Source of the DNA: Frankiaceae bacterium
GTDB taxonomy: Bacteria > Actinomycetota > Actinomycetes > Mycobacteriales > SCTD01
DNA: 5,575 bases
Assembly: GCA_026786045.1 (NCBI GenBank)
Contig: JAJAYV010000309.1
Coordinates: 1-5,575, forward strand
Direction of reading: 5' to 3'
In this document: positions 1 through 5,575 of the stretch, in pieces
Numbering within the stretch: the stretch's first letter is position 1
Layout: each line of letters opens with the position of its first letter
Position numbers and translations under genes: made by a program
The notes under the pieces: model-generated
Database searches by the model: none
What the model saw: only the letters and a program-made list of their open reading frames with translations
Told to the model about the DNA's origin: nothing

Positions 1-1
1 A

Positions 2-334
2 CCCAAGGCCGCGCCGAAGGCCGCCCCTGCTGCCGCGCCGAAGGTCGCCGCCCGACGGGCGGCCCCCGCCTCGCGCTCCCGCGTCACCACCGCGCCGGGG
101 GTCTTCAGCGGCCGGACGATGACCGTGGCCGGTCGCGGCACCTTCCGCACCGACGTGCGCGACTGGCAGCGCCAGCTGCGGGCCCGCGGCTGGAAGATCA
201 CGGTCGACGGCTTCTACGGCCCGCAGAGCGCCGGCGTCGCCCAGCGCTTCGGCCGCGAGAAGGGCCTGCGCGCCGCCCCCGGCACCGTCGACGCCGCGGC
301 GTTCGCGGCCGCCTGGACCGCCAAGATCACCTGA
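2..334 (+). CDS. Peptidoglycan-binding domain protein, C-terminal part (5' end outside window)
   Basis: The frame is open from the left edge to the TGA at 332-334, giving the last 110 residues of a longer protein. The ATG at 119 is internal, because the same frame continues upstream with coding character. Visible residues 1-35 are an Ala/Pro/Lys/Arg-rich linker with AAPK-type repeats, typical of spacers in exported wall-binding proteins. Residues about 48-105 match the PG_binding_1 fold: DVRDWQRQLRARGW, then ITVDGFYGPQSAGVAQRF, then GL. This module usually anchors hydrolases (amidases, GH25, NlpC/P60, transpeptidases) to peptidoglycan. The catalytic part and any signal peptide lie outside the window, so the enzyme class is unknown. 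The usual second-half motif (DGxVGxxTW) is degenerate here (APGTVDAAAF). The domain call is fairly sure; the protein's overall function is not. Confidence 0.82.
   Translation, partial: PKAAPKAAPAAAPKVAARRAAPASRSRVTTAPGVFSGRTMTVAGRGTFRTDVRDWQRQLRARGWKITVDGFYGPQSAGVAQRFGREKGLRAAPGTVDAAAFAAAWTAKIT
8..44 (+). repeat. 13-bp direct repeat in the linker coding region
   Basis: GCCGCGCCGAAGG occurs at 8-20 and again at 32-44, 24 bases apart and in the same reading frame. It encodes the AAPK units of the low-complexity linker of the peptidoglycan-binding protein. It is best explained as coding-repeat expansion rather than a regulatory element; more copies may lie left of the window. Confidence 0.5.
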
Positions 335-362
335 GCAGCCGCCCGTCGGGCAGGATGGGCCC

Positions 363-794
363 ATGAGCCTGACCGGGAAGGACCTGCTGGGCGGCCCGCC
401 GCACACCCTGCTGCCCGAGGAGCCGGGTCCGGTGGACCTGCTCGATCGCGGCGGCGACCCGGCCGACGTCGCCGCGGCCCACCCGACCAGCTCGCTGGCC
501 TGGGCGGTGCTGGCCGAGGCGGCGTACGACCGCCAGGCCTACGTCGAGAGCTACGCCTACGGGCGGACCGGCTACCACCGCGGGCTCGACGCGCTGCGCC
601 GCGCCGGTTGGAAGGGCTACGGCGCCGTGCCGTGGTCGCACGAGCCCAACCGCGGCTTCCTGCGCGCTCTGCACGCCCTCGGCGAGGCGGCCGGCGCGAT
701 CGGTGAGACCGAGGAGTCGGCCCGGATCCGGCAGTTCCTCGTCGACAGCGATCCCGCCGCCGTCGACGCCCTGAGCGCCCGCAGCGGCGACTAG
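363..794 (+). CDS. DUF3151 family protein
   Basis: This is a 143-residue, probably cytoplasmic protein with no signal peptide or membrane segment. It matches the actinobacterial DUF3151 family as I know it: an N-terminal LLGGPPHTLLP segment (residues 8-18), then a helical region, then the conserved core TGYHRGLDALRRAGWKGYG (69-87), VPWSHEPNRGFLRALHALG (89-107), AIGETEE (112-118) and FLVDSDP (125-131). The length is normal for the family. Its molecular function is not known; the alternating helices could be TPR-like, which is inference. In several actinobacteria the family lies near the fructose-bisphosphate aldolase gene and purA, and the purA neighbourhood fits here. The ATG at 363 is preceded by AGGA (352-355) at 7 nt, a modest ribosome site. 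The gap to the upstream gene is only 28 bp. Its TAG stop is shared, within a CTAG, with the convergent gene. Confidence 0.85.
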   Translation: MSLTGKDLLGGPPHTLLPEEPGPVDLLDRGGDPADVAAAHPTSSLAWAVLAEAAYDRQAYVESYAYGRTGYHRGLDALRRAGWKGYGAVPWSHEPNRGFLRALHALGEAAGAIGETEESARIRQFLVDSDPAAVDALSARSGD

Positions 795-1291
795 CCCTCC
801 CGCGGGAGGGCCTCGCCGGGGACGACGCGGGTGCCGCGGCCGCGGCGGCCGAGCAGGGCGGCGCCGGGCAGGCCGGCCAGCGCCCGGCTGGCGTCGTCGA
901 CGAAGGTCATGATCCGCTCGGTGGAGCCGGCGATGAAGGCCACCCGCTCGTGCGTGTCGGCCAGCGTGCGCAGCACTGGCAGGACGTCGGCCTGCACCTT
1001 GCGCAGGGTGTCGGGCAGGTCCTCCACGACCGGGTCGTCCAGCACGATCGCGAGCCGGGACAGGCCGGGCGCGAGCGCACGCAGCGGCTCCTCGAGCTCC
1101 TCGACCAACCCGTCGAGCCGGGTCGCGAGCCGGTTGACGGTCACGACCGTCTCGCGCGCCTGGTGCGCGAGGTCGGACAGGCTGCGGACCGCACCGGTCA
1201 GCGCGGTCACCGTGCTGGGCAGCGCGGCGAGCGCCTCGGTCTGCGCCTGCAGGATCCCGAACAGTCCATCGATGCCGGGGATGCGTGCCAC
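791..1291 (-). CDS. Uncharacterised helical/coiled-coil protein, 166 aa
   Basis: I do not recognise a named family. The 166-residue product is almost entirely amphipathic helix. Residues about 11-75 carry regularly spaced Leu/Val with Ala, Thr and Glu (for example LTGAVRSLSDLAHQA, then VNRLATRLDGLVEELEEPL), consistent with a coiled coil. Residues 76-115 continue with LDDPVVEDLPDTL and VLPVLRTL. The C-terminal part has LADTHERVAFIAGSTERI (110-127) and LPGAALLGRRGRG (141-153), ending in a basic tail. There is no signal peptide, membrane span or catalytic motif, so a structural, adaptor or phasin-like role is possible but only a guess. The GTG at 1291 is the only usual start in the open frame, since a TGA lies in frame upstream at 1318-1316. 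No Shine-Dalgarno is visible. The gene is divergent from the HKD gene (93-bp gap) and overlaps DUF3151 by 4 bp at the 3' ends. Coding on this strand is favoured over the long opposite-strand frames because its composition is protein-like and the gene context is clean. Confidence 0.72.
   Translation of the reverse strand: MARIPGIDGLFGILQAQTEALAALPSTVTALTGAVRSLSDLAHQARETVVTVNRLATRLDGLVEELEEPLRALAPGLSRLAIVLDDPVVEDLPDTLRKVQADVLPVLRTLADTHERVAFIAGSTERIMTFVDDASRALAGLPGAALLGRRGRGTRVVPGEALPREG
794..811. terminator. Perfect 18-bp palindrome, candidate bidirectional terminator
   Basis: GCCCTCCCGCGGGAGGGC is a perfect 18-bp palindrome. As RNA it can fold into a 7-bp GC-rich stem closing a CGCG loop, identically on both strands. 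It sits exactly at the junction of two convergent genes. Its first G is the last base of the DUF3151 TAG, and it encodes the last residues (LPREG) of the opposing gene. There is no U-tract on either side, so it would be an I-shaped, U-less terminator of the kind often proposed for high-GC actinobacteria, or an mRNA 3'-end stabiliser. The structure is seen directly; the terminator role is inferred. Confidence 0.6.
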
Positions 1292-1298
1292 GAGGGGC

Positions 1299-1304
1299 AG
1301 ACTA
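1299..1304 (-). promoter_or_regulatory. Candidate -10 element for a leaderless transcript of the 166-aa gene
   Basis: On the minus strand TAGTCT fits the actinobacterial TANNNT -10 pattern and is followed by exactly 7 nt before the GTG at 1291. Transcription would then begin at or next to the start codon. The intervening GCCCCTC contains no ribosome-binding sequence, which agrees with leaderless initiation. No convincing -35 is seen at 16-18 bp. This is inference from spacing. Confidence 0.35.
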
Positions 1305-1372
1305 CGTACGGGCTGTCACTCGTGCGGCGCAGTCCGGGACGGCGCGCGCTGGGTAGGCAGTCCTCGACGACC

Positions 1373-1379
1373 AGAGGAG
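1373..1379 (+). promoter_or_regulatory. Ribosome binding site that fixes the HKD gene start
   Basis: AGAGGAG lies 5 nt before the GTG at 1385. This strong Shine-Dalgarno decides the start: the reading frame itself stays open back to about 950, but that extension runs antisense through the 166-aa gene. In the 93-bp divergent gap I see no confident + strand promoter; TAGGCA at 1354-1359 is the nearest -10-like hexamer but lacks the final T. Confidence 0.75.
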
Positions 1380-1384
1380 CGGCA

Positions 1385-2584
1385 GTGAACACGCAGAGCA
1401 CCATCCCGGACACCGACCGCGTGCAGGAGCTCCGCCGGCGCCTGGAGGCACTGCTGGGCATCCCCGCGAGCGAGGGCAACGAGCTCACGCTGCTCAAGAA
1501 CGGCGACCAGATCTTCCCCTCCATGCTGGCCGCGATCCGGTCGGCCGAGCGCACGATCGACTTCCTCACGTTCGTCTACTGGAAGGGCGACATCGCGCAT
1601 GACTTCGCGCAAGCCCTGGCCGGTCGGGCCCGGGCGGGGGTGCAGGTCCGGGTGCTCATCGACGCGGTCGGTGGCCGGCTCATCGAGAGCGACCTGATGG
1701 AGCACATGAGCGACTGCGGCGTGCAGGTCGAGTGGTTCCGCAAGCCGTTCTCGATCGCGCAGCTGACCTCGCCGCTCAAGCAGAACCACCGCACCCACCG
1801 CAAGATCCTCGTGGTCGACGAGCAGGTCGGCTTCACCGGCGGCGTGGGCATCGCCGAGGAGTGGTGCGGCGACGCGCGGGACGAGACCGAGTGGCGCGAC
1901 ACCCACGTACGCGTGGTCGGTCCGGCGGTCGATGGTCTGTCGGCCTCCTTCGCGCAGAACTGGGCCGAGACCGGCCGCCCGCTCATCGACGACCACCGCG
2001 CCTTCCCCCAGCACCGCGCTGCGACCAGCGGCGGCTCGATCGTGCAGGTGGCGCGTGGCAGCGCCAGCGTCGGCTGGAACGACATGGCGACGGTCTTCCG
2101 CGTGATGATCGAGTCGGCCCAGGACCGGCTGCGGATGATGACCGCCTACTTCGTGCCGGACGCCTGCTTCCAGCAGCTGCTGCTCGACGCGGTCGAGCGC
2201 GGCGTTCAGGTCGACGTGATGCTGCCGGGCCCGCACGCCGACAAGCGCGTCTGCCAGCTGGCCAGCGAGTCGATCTACGCGACCCTGGCCGACGGCGGCG
2301 TGCGGATCTGGGCCTTCCAGCCGTCGATGCTGCACGCCAAGGTGCTCACCATCGACGGTGTCGCCTCGGTCGTCGGGTCGGCGAACATGAACCGCCGGTC
2401 CATGCACCACGACGAGGAGGTCGTGCTGTGCGTCCTCGACCCGGTCGTCACGCGTCGGCTCGAGCAGGACTTCGACGACGAGCTCGAGCGCTGCGTGCGG
2501 CTCGATCCGAAGCGCTGGGAGGACCGCTCGCTGACGCAGAAGGCGCAGGAGAAGGCCACCCGCGTCCTGCACCACTTCTTCTAG
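1385..2584 (+). CDS. Phospholipase D / cardiolipin synthase-like protein (two HKD motifs)
   Basis: The 399-residue product starts at a GTG and belongs to the PLD superfamily of phosphatidyltransferases and phosphodiesterases. It has two PLD repeats. Repeat one carries HRKILVVD (H138, K140, D145) followed by FTGGVGIAEEW. Repeat two carries HAKVLTID (H317, K319, D324) followed by GSANMNRRSM. Both catalytic triads are intact, and the QNHRTHRK and TFVYWKGD contexts resemble cardiolipin synthases. The two histidines act together through a phosphohistidine intermediate in this superfamily. The N-terminus has no transmembrane pair as in ClsA-type enzymes; it is closer in layout to soluble or peripheral ClsB/ClsC-like proteins. 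Likely substrates are membrane phospholipids (phosphatidylglycerol or similar), but PLD proteins vary, so a hydrolase activity is possible. The next gene, convergent and abutting, encodes a lipid kinase, which suits a phospholipid role. Family is secure; exact reaction is not. Confidence 0.9.
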   Translation: MNTQSTIPDTDRVQELRRRLEALLGIPASEGNELTLLKNGDQIFPSMLAAIRSAERTIDFLTFVYWKGDIAHDFAQALAGRARAGVQVRVLIDAVGGRLIESDLMEHMSDCGVQVEWFRKPFSIAQLTSPLKQNHRTHRKILVVDEQVGFTGGVGIAEEWCGDARDETEWRDTHVRVVGPAVDGLSASFAQNWAETGRPLIDDHRAFPQHRAATSGGSIVQVARGSASVGWNDMATVFRVMIESAQDRLRMMTAYFVPDACFQQLLLDAVERGVQVDVMLPGPHADKRVCQLASESIYATLADGGVRIWAFQPSMLHAKVLTIDGVASVVGSANMNRRSMHHDEEVVLCVLDPVVTRRLEQDFDDELERCVRLDPKRWEDRSLTQKAQEKATRVLHHFF

Positions 2585-3466
2585 TCAAGGGCGGATGAGC
2601 GACCAGGCCAGCGGCTCGACGGTCCAGCGGCGGCGGCGCACCTCGTCGCCGGTCTCGCCGTCGGCGTTGACGCCCACCTGCTCGCCGACGACGGTCACCG
2701 ACCGCCCCCGGGCGAAGCGGACCGCCGGGTCCTGCAGATGCGCGCCCTTGGTCAGCGCCGCGCCGTAGCGGATCCGCGCGAACGGTCCGGTCGCCTGCGA
2801 CACCATGACGTCGAGCAGGCCGTCGTCGACGAGCGCGTCGGGCAGCAGCGGGGTGCCGCCGCCGATCCCGCGGCCGTTGCCGATGCCGACCATGAGGGTG
2901 CGCCGGTGGCTGTCGGCGAGCACCCGGCCGTCGACCTCCACGCGCAGCCGCCACCCGGTCGACCTCAGCCCCGCGGTCACCGCCCCGATCGGGTACGCCA
3001 CCGGGCCGAGTCGGGGCTTGAGCCGGCCGGCGTGCTCGGCGGCGTCGGCGCCGATGCCCACGTGGACCGCGTTGACGACGATGCCGCCGGCGTCGTCGAC
3101 GAGCAGGTCCAGCGGGCGCGGCGACCCGTCGCGCACGAGCTCTGCGGCATCGGCTGGGTCGAGGGGGACGTCGAGCGTGCGGGCCAGGTCGTTGCCGGTC
3201 CCGAGCGGCACCAGCCCGATCCGCGTCGAGTCGAGCGCGTGCCGGGCCCGCAGCCGGGTCACTGCGAGGTGCAGGCTGCCGTCGCCGCCGGCGACGACGA
3301 GCGTGCGCCCGTCGAGCCGGTCGAAGGCGGCGTCCATGTCCTCGGGCGCCTCGCACAGGGACAGCTCGGCGCCGAGCACGGCGCGCGCCGCCTCCAGCGC
3401 CTCGTCGTCCGTCGAGCCCGCCTTCGCGCTGGCGATGAGCAGGTGACCGGGGGCAGGGGCGCTCAT
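2585..3466 (-). CDS. Diacylglycerol kinase family lipid kinase (DAGK catalytic domain)
   Basis: The 293-residue product starts at ATG 3466 and belongs to the soluble DgkB/YegS-type lipid kinases, which phosphorylate diacylglycerol or a related lipid with ATP at the membrane face. The nucleotide-binding half shows LVVAGGDGSLHLAV (GGDG at 60-63) and GLVPLGTGNDLARTL (84-98). The C-terminal half has GIGNGRGIGGGTPLLPDA, then DDGLLDVM (214-221), and VNADGE (266-271), matching the conserved DGE segment. The N-terminus (IASAKAGSTDDE) replaces the classical NPxSG, as in the actinobacterial branch I recall (NADAGTTDDE). Length is normal. A 28-codon upstream extension of the frame runs into purA and has no homology, so ATG 3466 is preferred; GAAGG lies 9 nt before it. 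Its TGA directly adjoins the TAG of the HKD gene. Substrate specificity cannot be read from sequence. Confidence 0.92.
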   Translation of the reverse strand: MSAPAPGHLLIASAKAGSTDDEALEAARAVLGAELSLCEAPEDMDAAFDRLDGRTLVVAGGDGSLHLAVTRLRARHALDSTRIGLVPLGTGNDLARTLDVPLDPADAAELVRDGSPRPLDLLVDDAGGIVVNAVHVGIGADAAEHAGRLKPRLGPVAYPIGAVTAGLRSTGWRLRVEVDGRVLADSHRRTLMVGIGNGRGIGGGTPLLPDALVDDGLLDVMVSQATGPFARIRYGAALTKGAHLQDPAVRFARGRSVTVVGEQVGVNADGETGDEVRRRRWTVEPLAWSLIRP

Positions 3467-3472
3467 GTCGGA

Positions 3473-3478
3473 TAGCCT
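3473..3478 (+). promoter_or_regulatory. Candidate -10 element of purA
   Basis: TAGCCT fits TANNNT and would place a transcription start near 3485, giving a leader of about 56 nt. No -35 hexamer is seen at 16-18 bp; the nearest TGACC (3444-3448) is too far away. The same bases on the opposite strand form the weak GAAGG ribosome site of the lipid kinase, so the two divergent genes share a 74-bp regulatory gap. Confidence 0.35.
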
Positions 3479-3488
3479 TCCCCCGCTA

Positions 3489-3516
3489 GAGCCCCGAGCG
3501 CCTGCGCCCGGGGCTT
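3489..3516 (+). promoter_or_regulatory. Strong hairpin in the purA leader
   Basis: AGCCCCG (3490-3496) pairs perfectly with CGGGGCT (3509-3515), and a G-U pair can extend the base. Inside, after an A-C mismatch, GCG (3498-3500) pairs with CGC (3505-3507) around a CCTG tetraloop. The hairpin ends 13 nt before the purA ribosome site. If transcription starts near 3485, it would sit at the extreme 5' end of the mRNA, where it could protect the transcript or act in attenuation. No U-run follows directly (the next bases are TTGTCTGTTCG), so a plain terminator is less likely. I do not recognise a riboswitch class; the size is too small for a purine aptamer. Confidence 0.5.
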
Positions 3517-3529
3517 GTCTGTTCGTGAC

Positions 3530-3534
3530 AGGAG
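3530..3534 (+). promoter_or_regulatory. purA ribosome binding site
   Basis: AGGAG stands 6 nt before ATG 3541 and confirms this as the purA start. The start also gives the family's conserved N-terminal register (D13, H41). Confidence 0.8.
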
Positions 3535-3540
3535 CGAACC

Positions 3541-4838
<1,298 letters not shown>

Positions 4839-4842
<4 letters not shown>

Positions 4843-5135
4843 TCTTCAAGGGCGTGCGCGACGGCCGGCCCTACCCGGACCCGGGCATGTCGCACGGCGA
4901 GTGGGCCGCCCTGCCGCCCACCCAGGTCCAGCTGGACTCGCTCGTCACCATCAAGCGCACCCTCGACCTGGAGGTGCTGCTCGCGGAGGACTCCACGTTC
5001 TACGGCGACATGTTCGCCCACGTCGTGGAGTGGCGCGGCGAGCTCTACCTCGAGGACGGGCTGCACCGGGCGTTGCGCTGCGCGCTGGCCCAGCGCAAGG
5101 TGCTGCACGCCCGGGTGCTGCGCCTGCCCGACTAG
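4839..5135 (+). CDS. Small conserved-looking protein, ParB/sulfiredoxin-like pattern, coupled to purA
   Basis: The 98-residue product has no signal peptide or membrane segment. I recall similar hypothetical proteins in actinobacteria but know no assigned function. The N-terminus MIFKGVRDGRPYPDPG is followed by EWAALPPTQVQLDSLVTIKRTLDLEVLLAED (21-51), then HVVEWRGELYLEDGLHRALRCALAQRKVLHARVL (61-94). That order of elements (V-x-LDxL, a helix, then a strand pair with xLxDGxHRxxAA and a final strand VLHARVL) resembles the ParB N-terminal/Srx fold, whose (D/E)GxHR-type motif binds nucleotide phosphates. The fold is inferred from pattern only. The gene overlaps purA by 4 bp and has no clear SD, so translation probably depends on reinitiation after purA. 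Its TAG stop lies in the loop of a hairpin. A link to purine or nucleotide metabolism is suggested by context alone. Confidence 0.85.
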
Positions 5136-5144
5136 AGGTCGGGC
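5126..5144 (+). terminator. Hairpin spanning the stop codon at the end of the purA operon
   Basis: GCCCGAC (5126-5132) and GTCGGGC (5138-5144) form a perfect 7-bp inverted repeat around a TAGAG loop; the stop codon TAG (5133-5135) is in the loop. No T-run follows, so this would be a U-less terminator or 3' stabiliser. Its position before a separate purD promoter candidate supports an operon end here, but read-through into purD is possible. Confidence 0.5.
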
Positions 5145-5159
5145 TGCTCGGCCACCCGT

Positions 5160-5165
5160 TAGCGT
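5160..5165 (+). promoter_or_regulatory. Candidate -10 element for leaderless purD
   Basis: TAGCGT fits TANNNT and stands 6 nt before the purD GTG at 5172. The intervening CGTCCC has no ribosome-binding character, so a transcript starting at or beside the GTG would be leaderless. No clear -35 is present. The first three bases of this hexamer are also an in-frame TAG for purD, which rules out a longer N-terminus. Confidence 0.4.
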
Positions 5166-5171
5166 CGTCCC

Positions 5172-5575
5172 GTGAAGATCCTCGTCCTCGGCTCCGGTGC
5201 CCGCGAGCACGCCCTGCTCACCGCCCTCGCGCGCGACCCCGGGGTGACGGCGCTGGTGTGCGCGCCGGGCAACGCCGGCACCGCTGCGCTCGCCGAGACG
5301 CGGTCCGTCGACCCGTCGGACGGTCCGGCGGTGGTGGCCCTCGCGCGCGAGCTCGACGTCGACCTGGTCGTCGTGGGTCCGGAGGTGCCGCTGGTGGCCG
5401 GGGTCGCCGACGCGCTACGCGCCGCGGGGGTCGCCTGCTTCGGCCCGTCGGCCGAGGCGGCCCGGATCGAGGGCAGCAAGAGCTTCGCCAAGGACGTCAT
5501 GCGCGACGCGGGGGTCGCGACCGCCGCGGCCGCCGTGTTCGTCGACGCCGCCGCGTGCGCCGCGCAGCTGGCCGC
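5172..5575 (+). CDS. purD: Phosphoribosylamine--glycine ligase (GAR synthetase), N-terminal part
   Basis: The frame runs from GTG 5172 off the right edge, giving 134 complete codons of a protein that is normally about 420-430 residues. PurD ligates glycine to phosphoribosylamine with ATP, the second step of de novo purine synthesis. Residues 2-14 (KILVLGSGAREHA) match the PurD N-terminal Rossmann-like start. APGNAGT (31-37), VVVGPEVPLVAGVADALRAAG (67-87) and FGPSAEAARIEGSKSFAKD (90-108) follow in the family's order, leading into the ATP-grasp domain. The start is fixed by homology and by an in-frame TAG four codons upstream. It is 36 bp from the preceding gene, behind a hairpin, with a promoter-like hexamer but no SD. 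Truncation is due only to the window end. Confidence 0.96.
   Translation, partial: MKILVLGSGAREHALLTALARDPGVTALVCAPGNAGTAALAETRSVDPSDGPAVVALARELDVDLVVVGPEVPLVAGVADALRAAGVACFGPSAEAARIEGSKSFAKDVMRDAGVATAAAAVFVDAAACAAQLA

Noticed and set aside
341..351. GCCCGTCGGGC hairpin between the first two genes
   Set aside because: The stem is only 4 bp with a 3-nt loop in GC-rich DNA, too weak to call a terminator.
351..362. CAGGAT as a -10 for a leaderless DUF3151 transcript
   Set aside because: The first base does not fit TANNNT, and the same bases provide an AGGA ribosome site at a normal 7-nt spacing, so a conventional leader is equally likely.
1303..1310. TACGTACG palindromic overlap as an operator
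   Set aside because: It is too short and has no second half-site; it overlaps the -10 candidate but does not support a named regulator.
950..1384. N-terminal extension of the HKD protein frame (544 residues in all)
   Set aside because: The extension is antisense to the 166-aa gene, is Gln/Arg-rich as shadow frames are, and the strong AGAGGAG before GTG 1385 marks the true start.
1903..1916. CCACG/CGTGG inverted repeat inside the HKD gene
   Set aside because: A 5-bp stem within coding sequence in high-GC DNA is expected by chance and has no positional logic.
1316..2575. 419-residue open frame on the minus strand opposite the HKD gene
   Set aside because: It is the reverse-strand shadow of a gene with intact HKD motifs; its His/Arg/Val-rich composition is typical of high-GC antisense frames.
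2448..3475. Long frames in both directions overlapping the lipid kinase (minus 2448-3356; plus 2738-3475 and 2805-3446)
   Set aside because: All are Arg/Ala/Pro/Ser-rich shadow translations of the kinase region with no domain signal.

Overview
This is a compact, very GC-rich window whose codon third positions are almost all G or C. It has GTG starts, very short intergenic gaps and a DUF3151 gene, which together point to a high-GC actinobacterium. PurA resembles Nocardioides/Propionibacteriales-type proteins, but that assignment is an impression from memory, not a search. I see no mobile element, CRISPR array, tRNA, rRNA or sign of recent transfer. It reads as an ordinary chromosomal core region, and no stretch of 300 bases lacks a gene.

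Layout, left to right. (1) The 3' end of a gene for a secreted-type, peptidoglycan-binding-domain protein with an Ala/Pro/Lys linker (+). (2) A DUF3151 gene (363-794, +). (3) An unrecognised helical, coiled-coil-like 166-residue protein (791-1291, -) that meets DUF3151 tail to tail; both stop codons share one CTAG, next to a perfect 18-bp palindrome. (4) Divergent from it, a two-HKD phospholipase D/cardiolipin-synthase-type protein (1385-2584, +). (5) A diacylglycerol-kinase-type lipid kinase (2585-3466, -) that abuts the HKD gene with no bases between the stops. (6) Divergent again, purA (3541-4842, +) with a candidate promoter, a strong leader hairpin and a clear ribosome site. (7) A 98-residue protein (4839-5135, +) that overlaps purA by ATGA and has a C-terminal pattern resembling the ParB/sulfiredoxin fold. 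(8) The first 134 codons of purD (5172 to the right edge, +).

The genes form two themes. Two are lipid enzymes (HKD protein and lipid kinase) and two are purine enzymes: adenylosuccinate synthetase (PurA, IMP to AMP branch) and GAR synthetase (PurD, an early de novo step). The small protein between purA and purD is translationally tied to purA and is the best candidate for something undescribed. A hairpin spanning its stop codon, followed by a -10-like hexamer just upstream of an SD-less GTG, suggests that purD is transcribed separately, possibly as a leaderless mRNA. The same SD-less pattern precedes the 166-residue gene. All functional calls are from recognised motifs only; no database search was possible.
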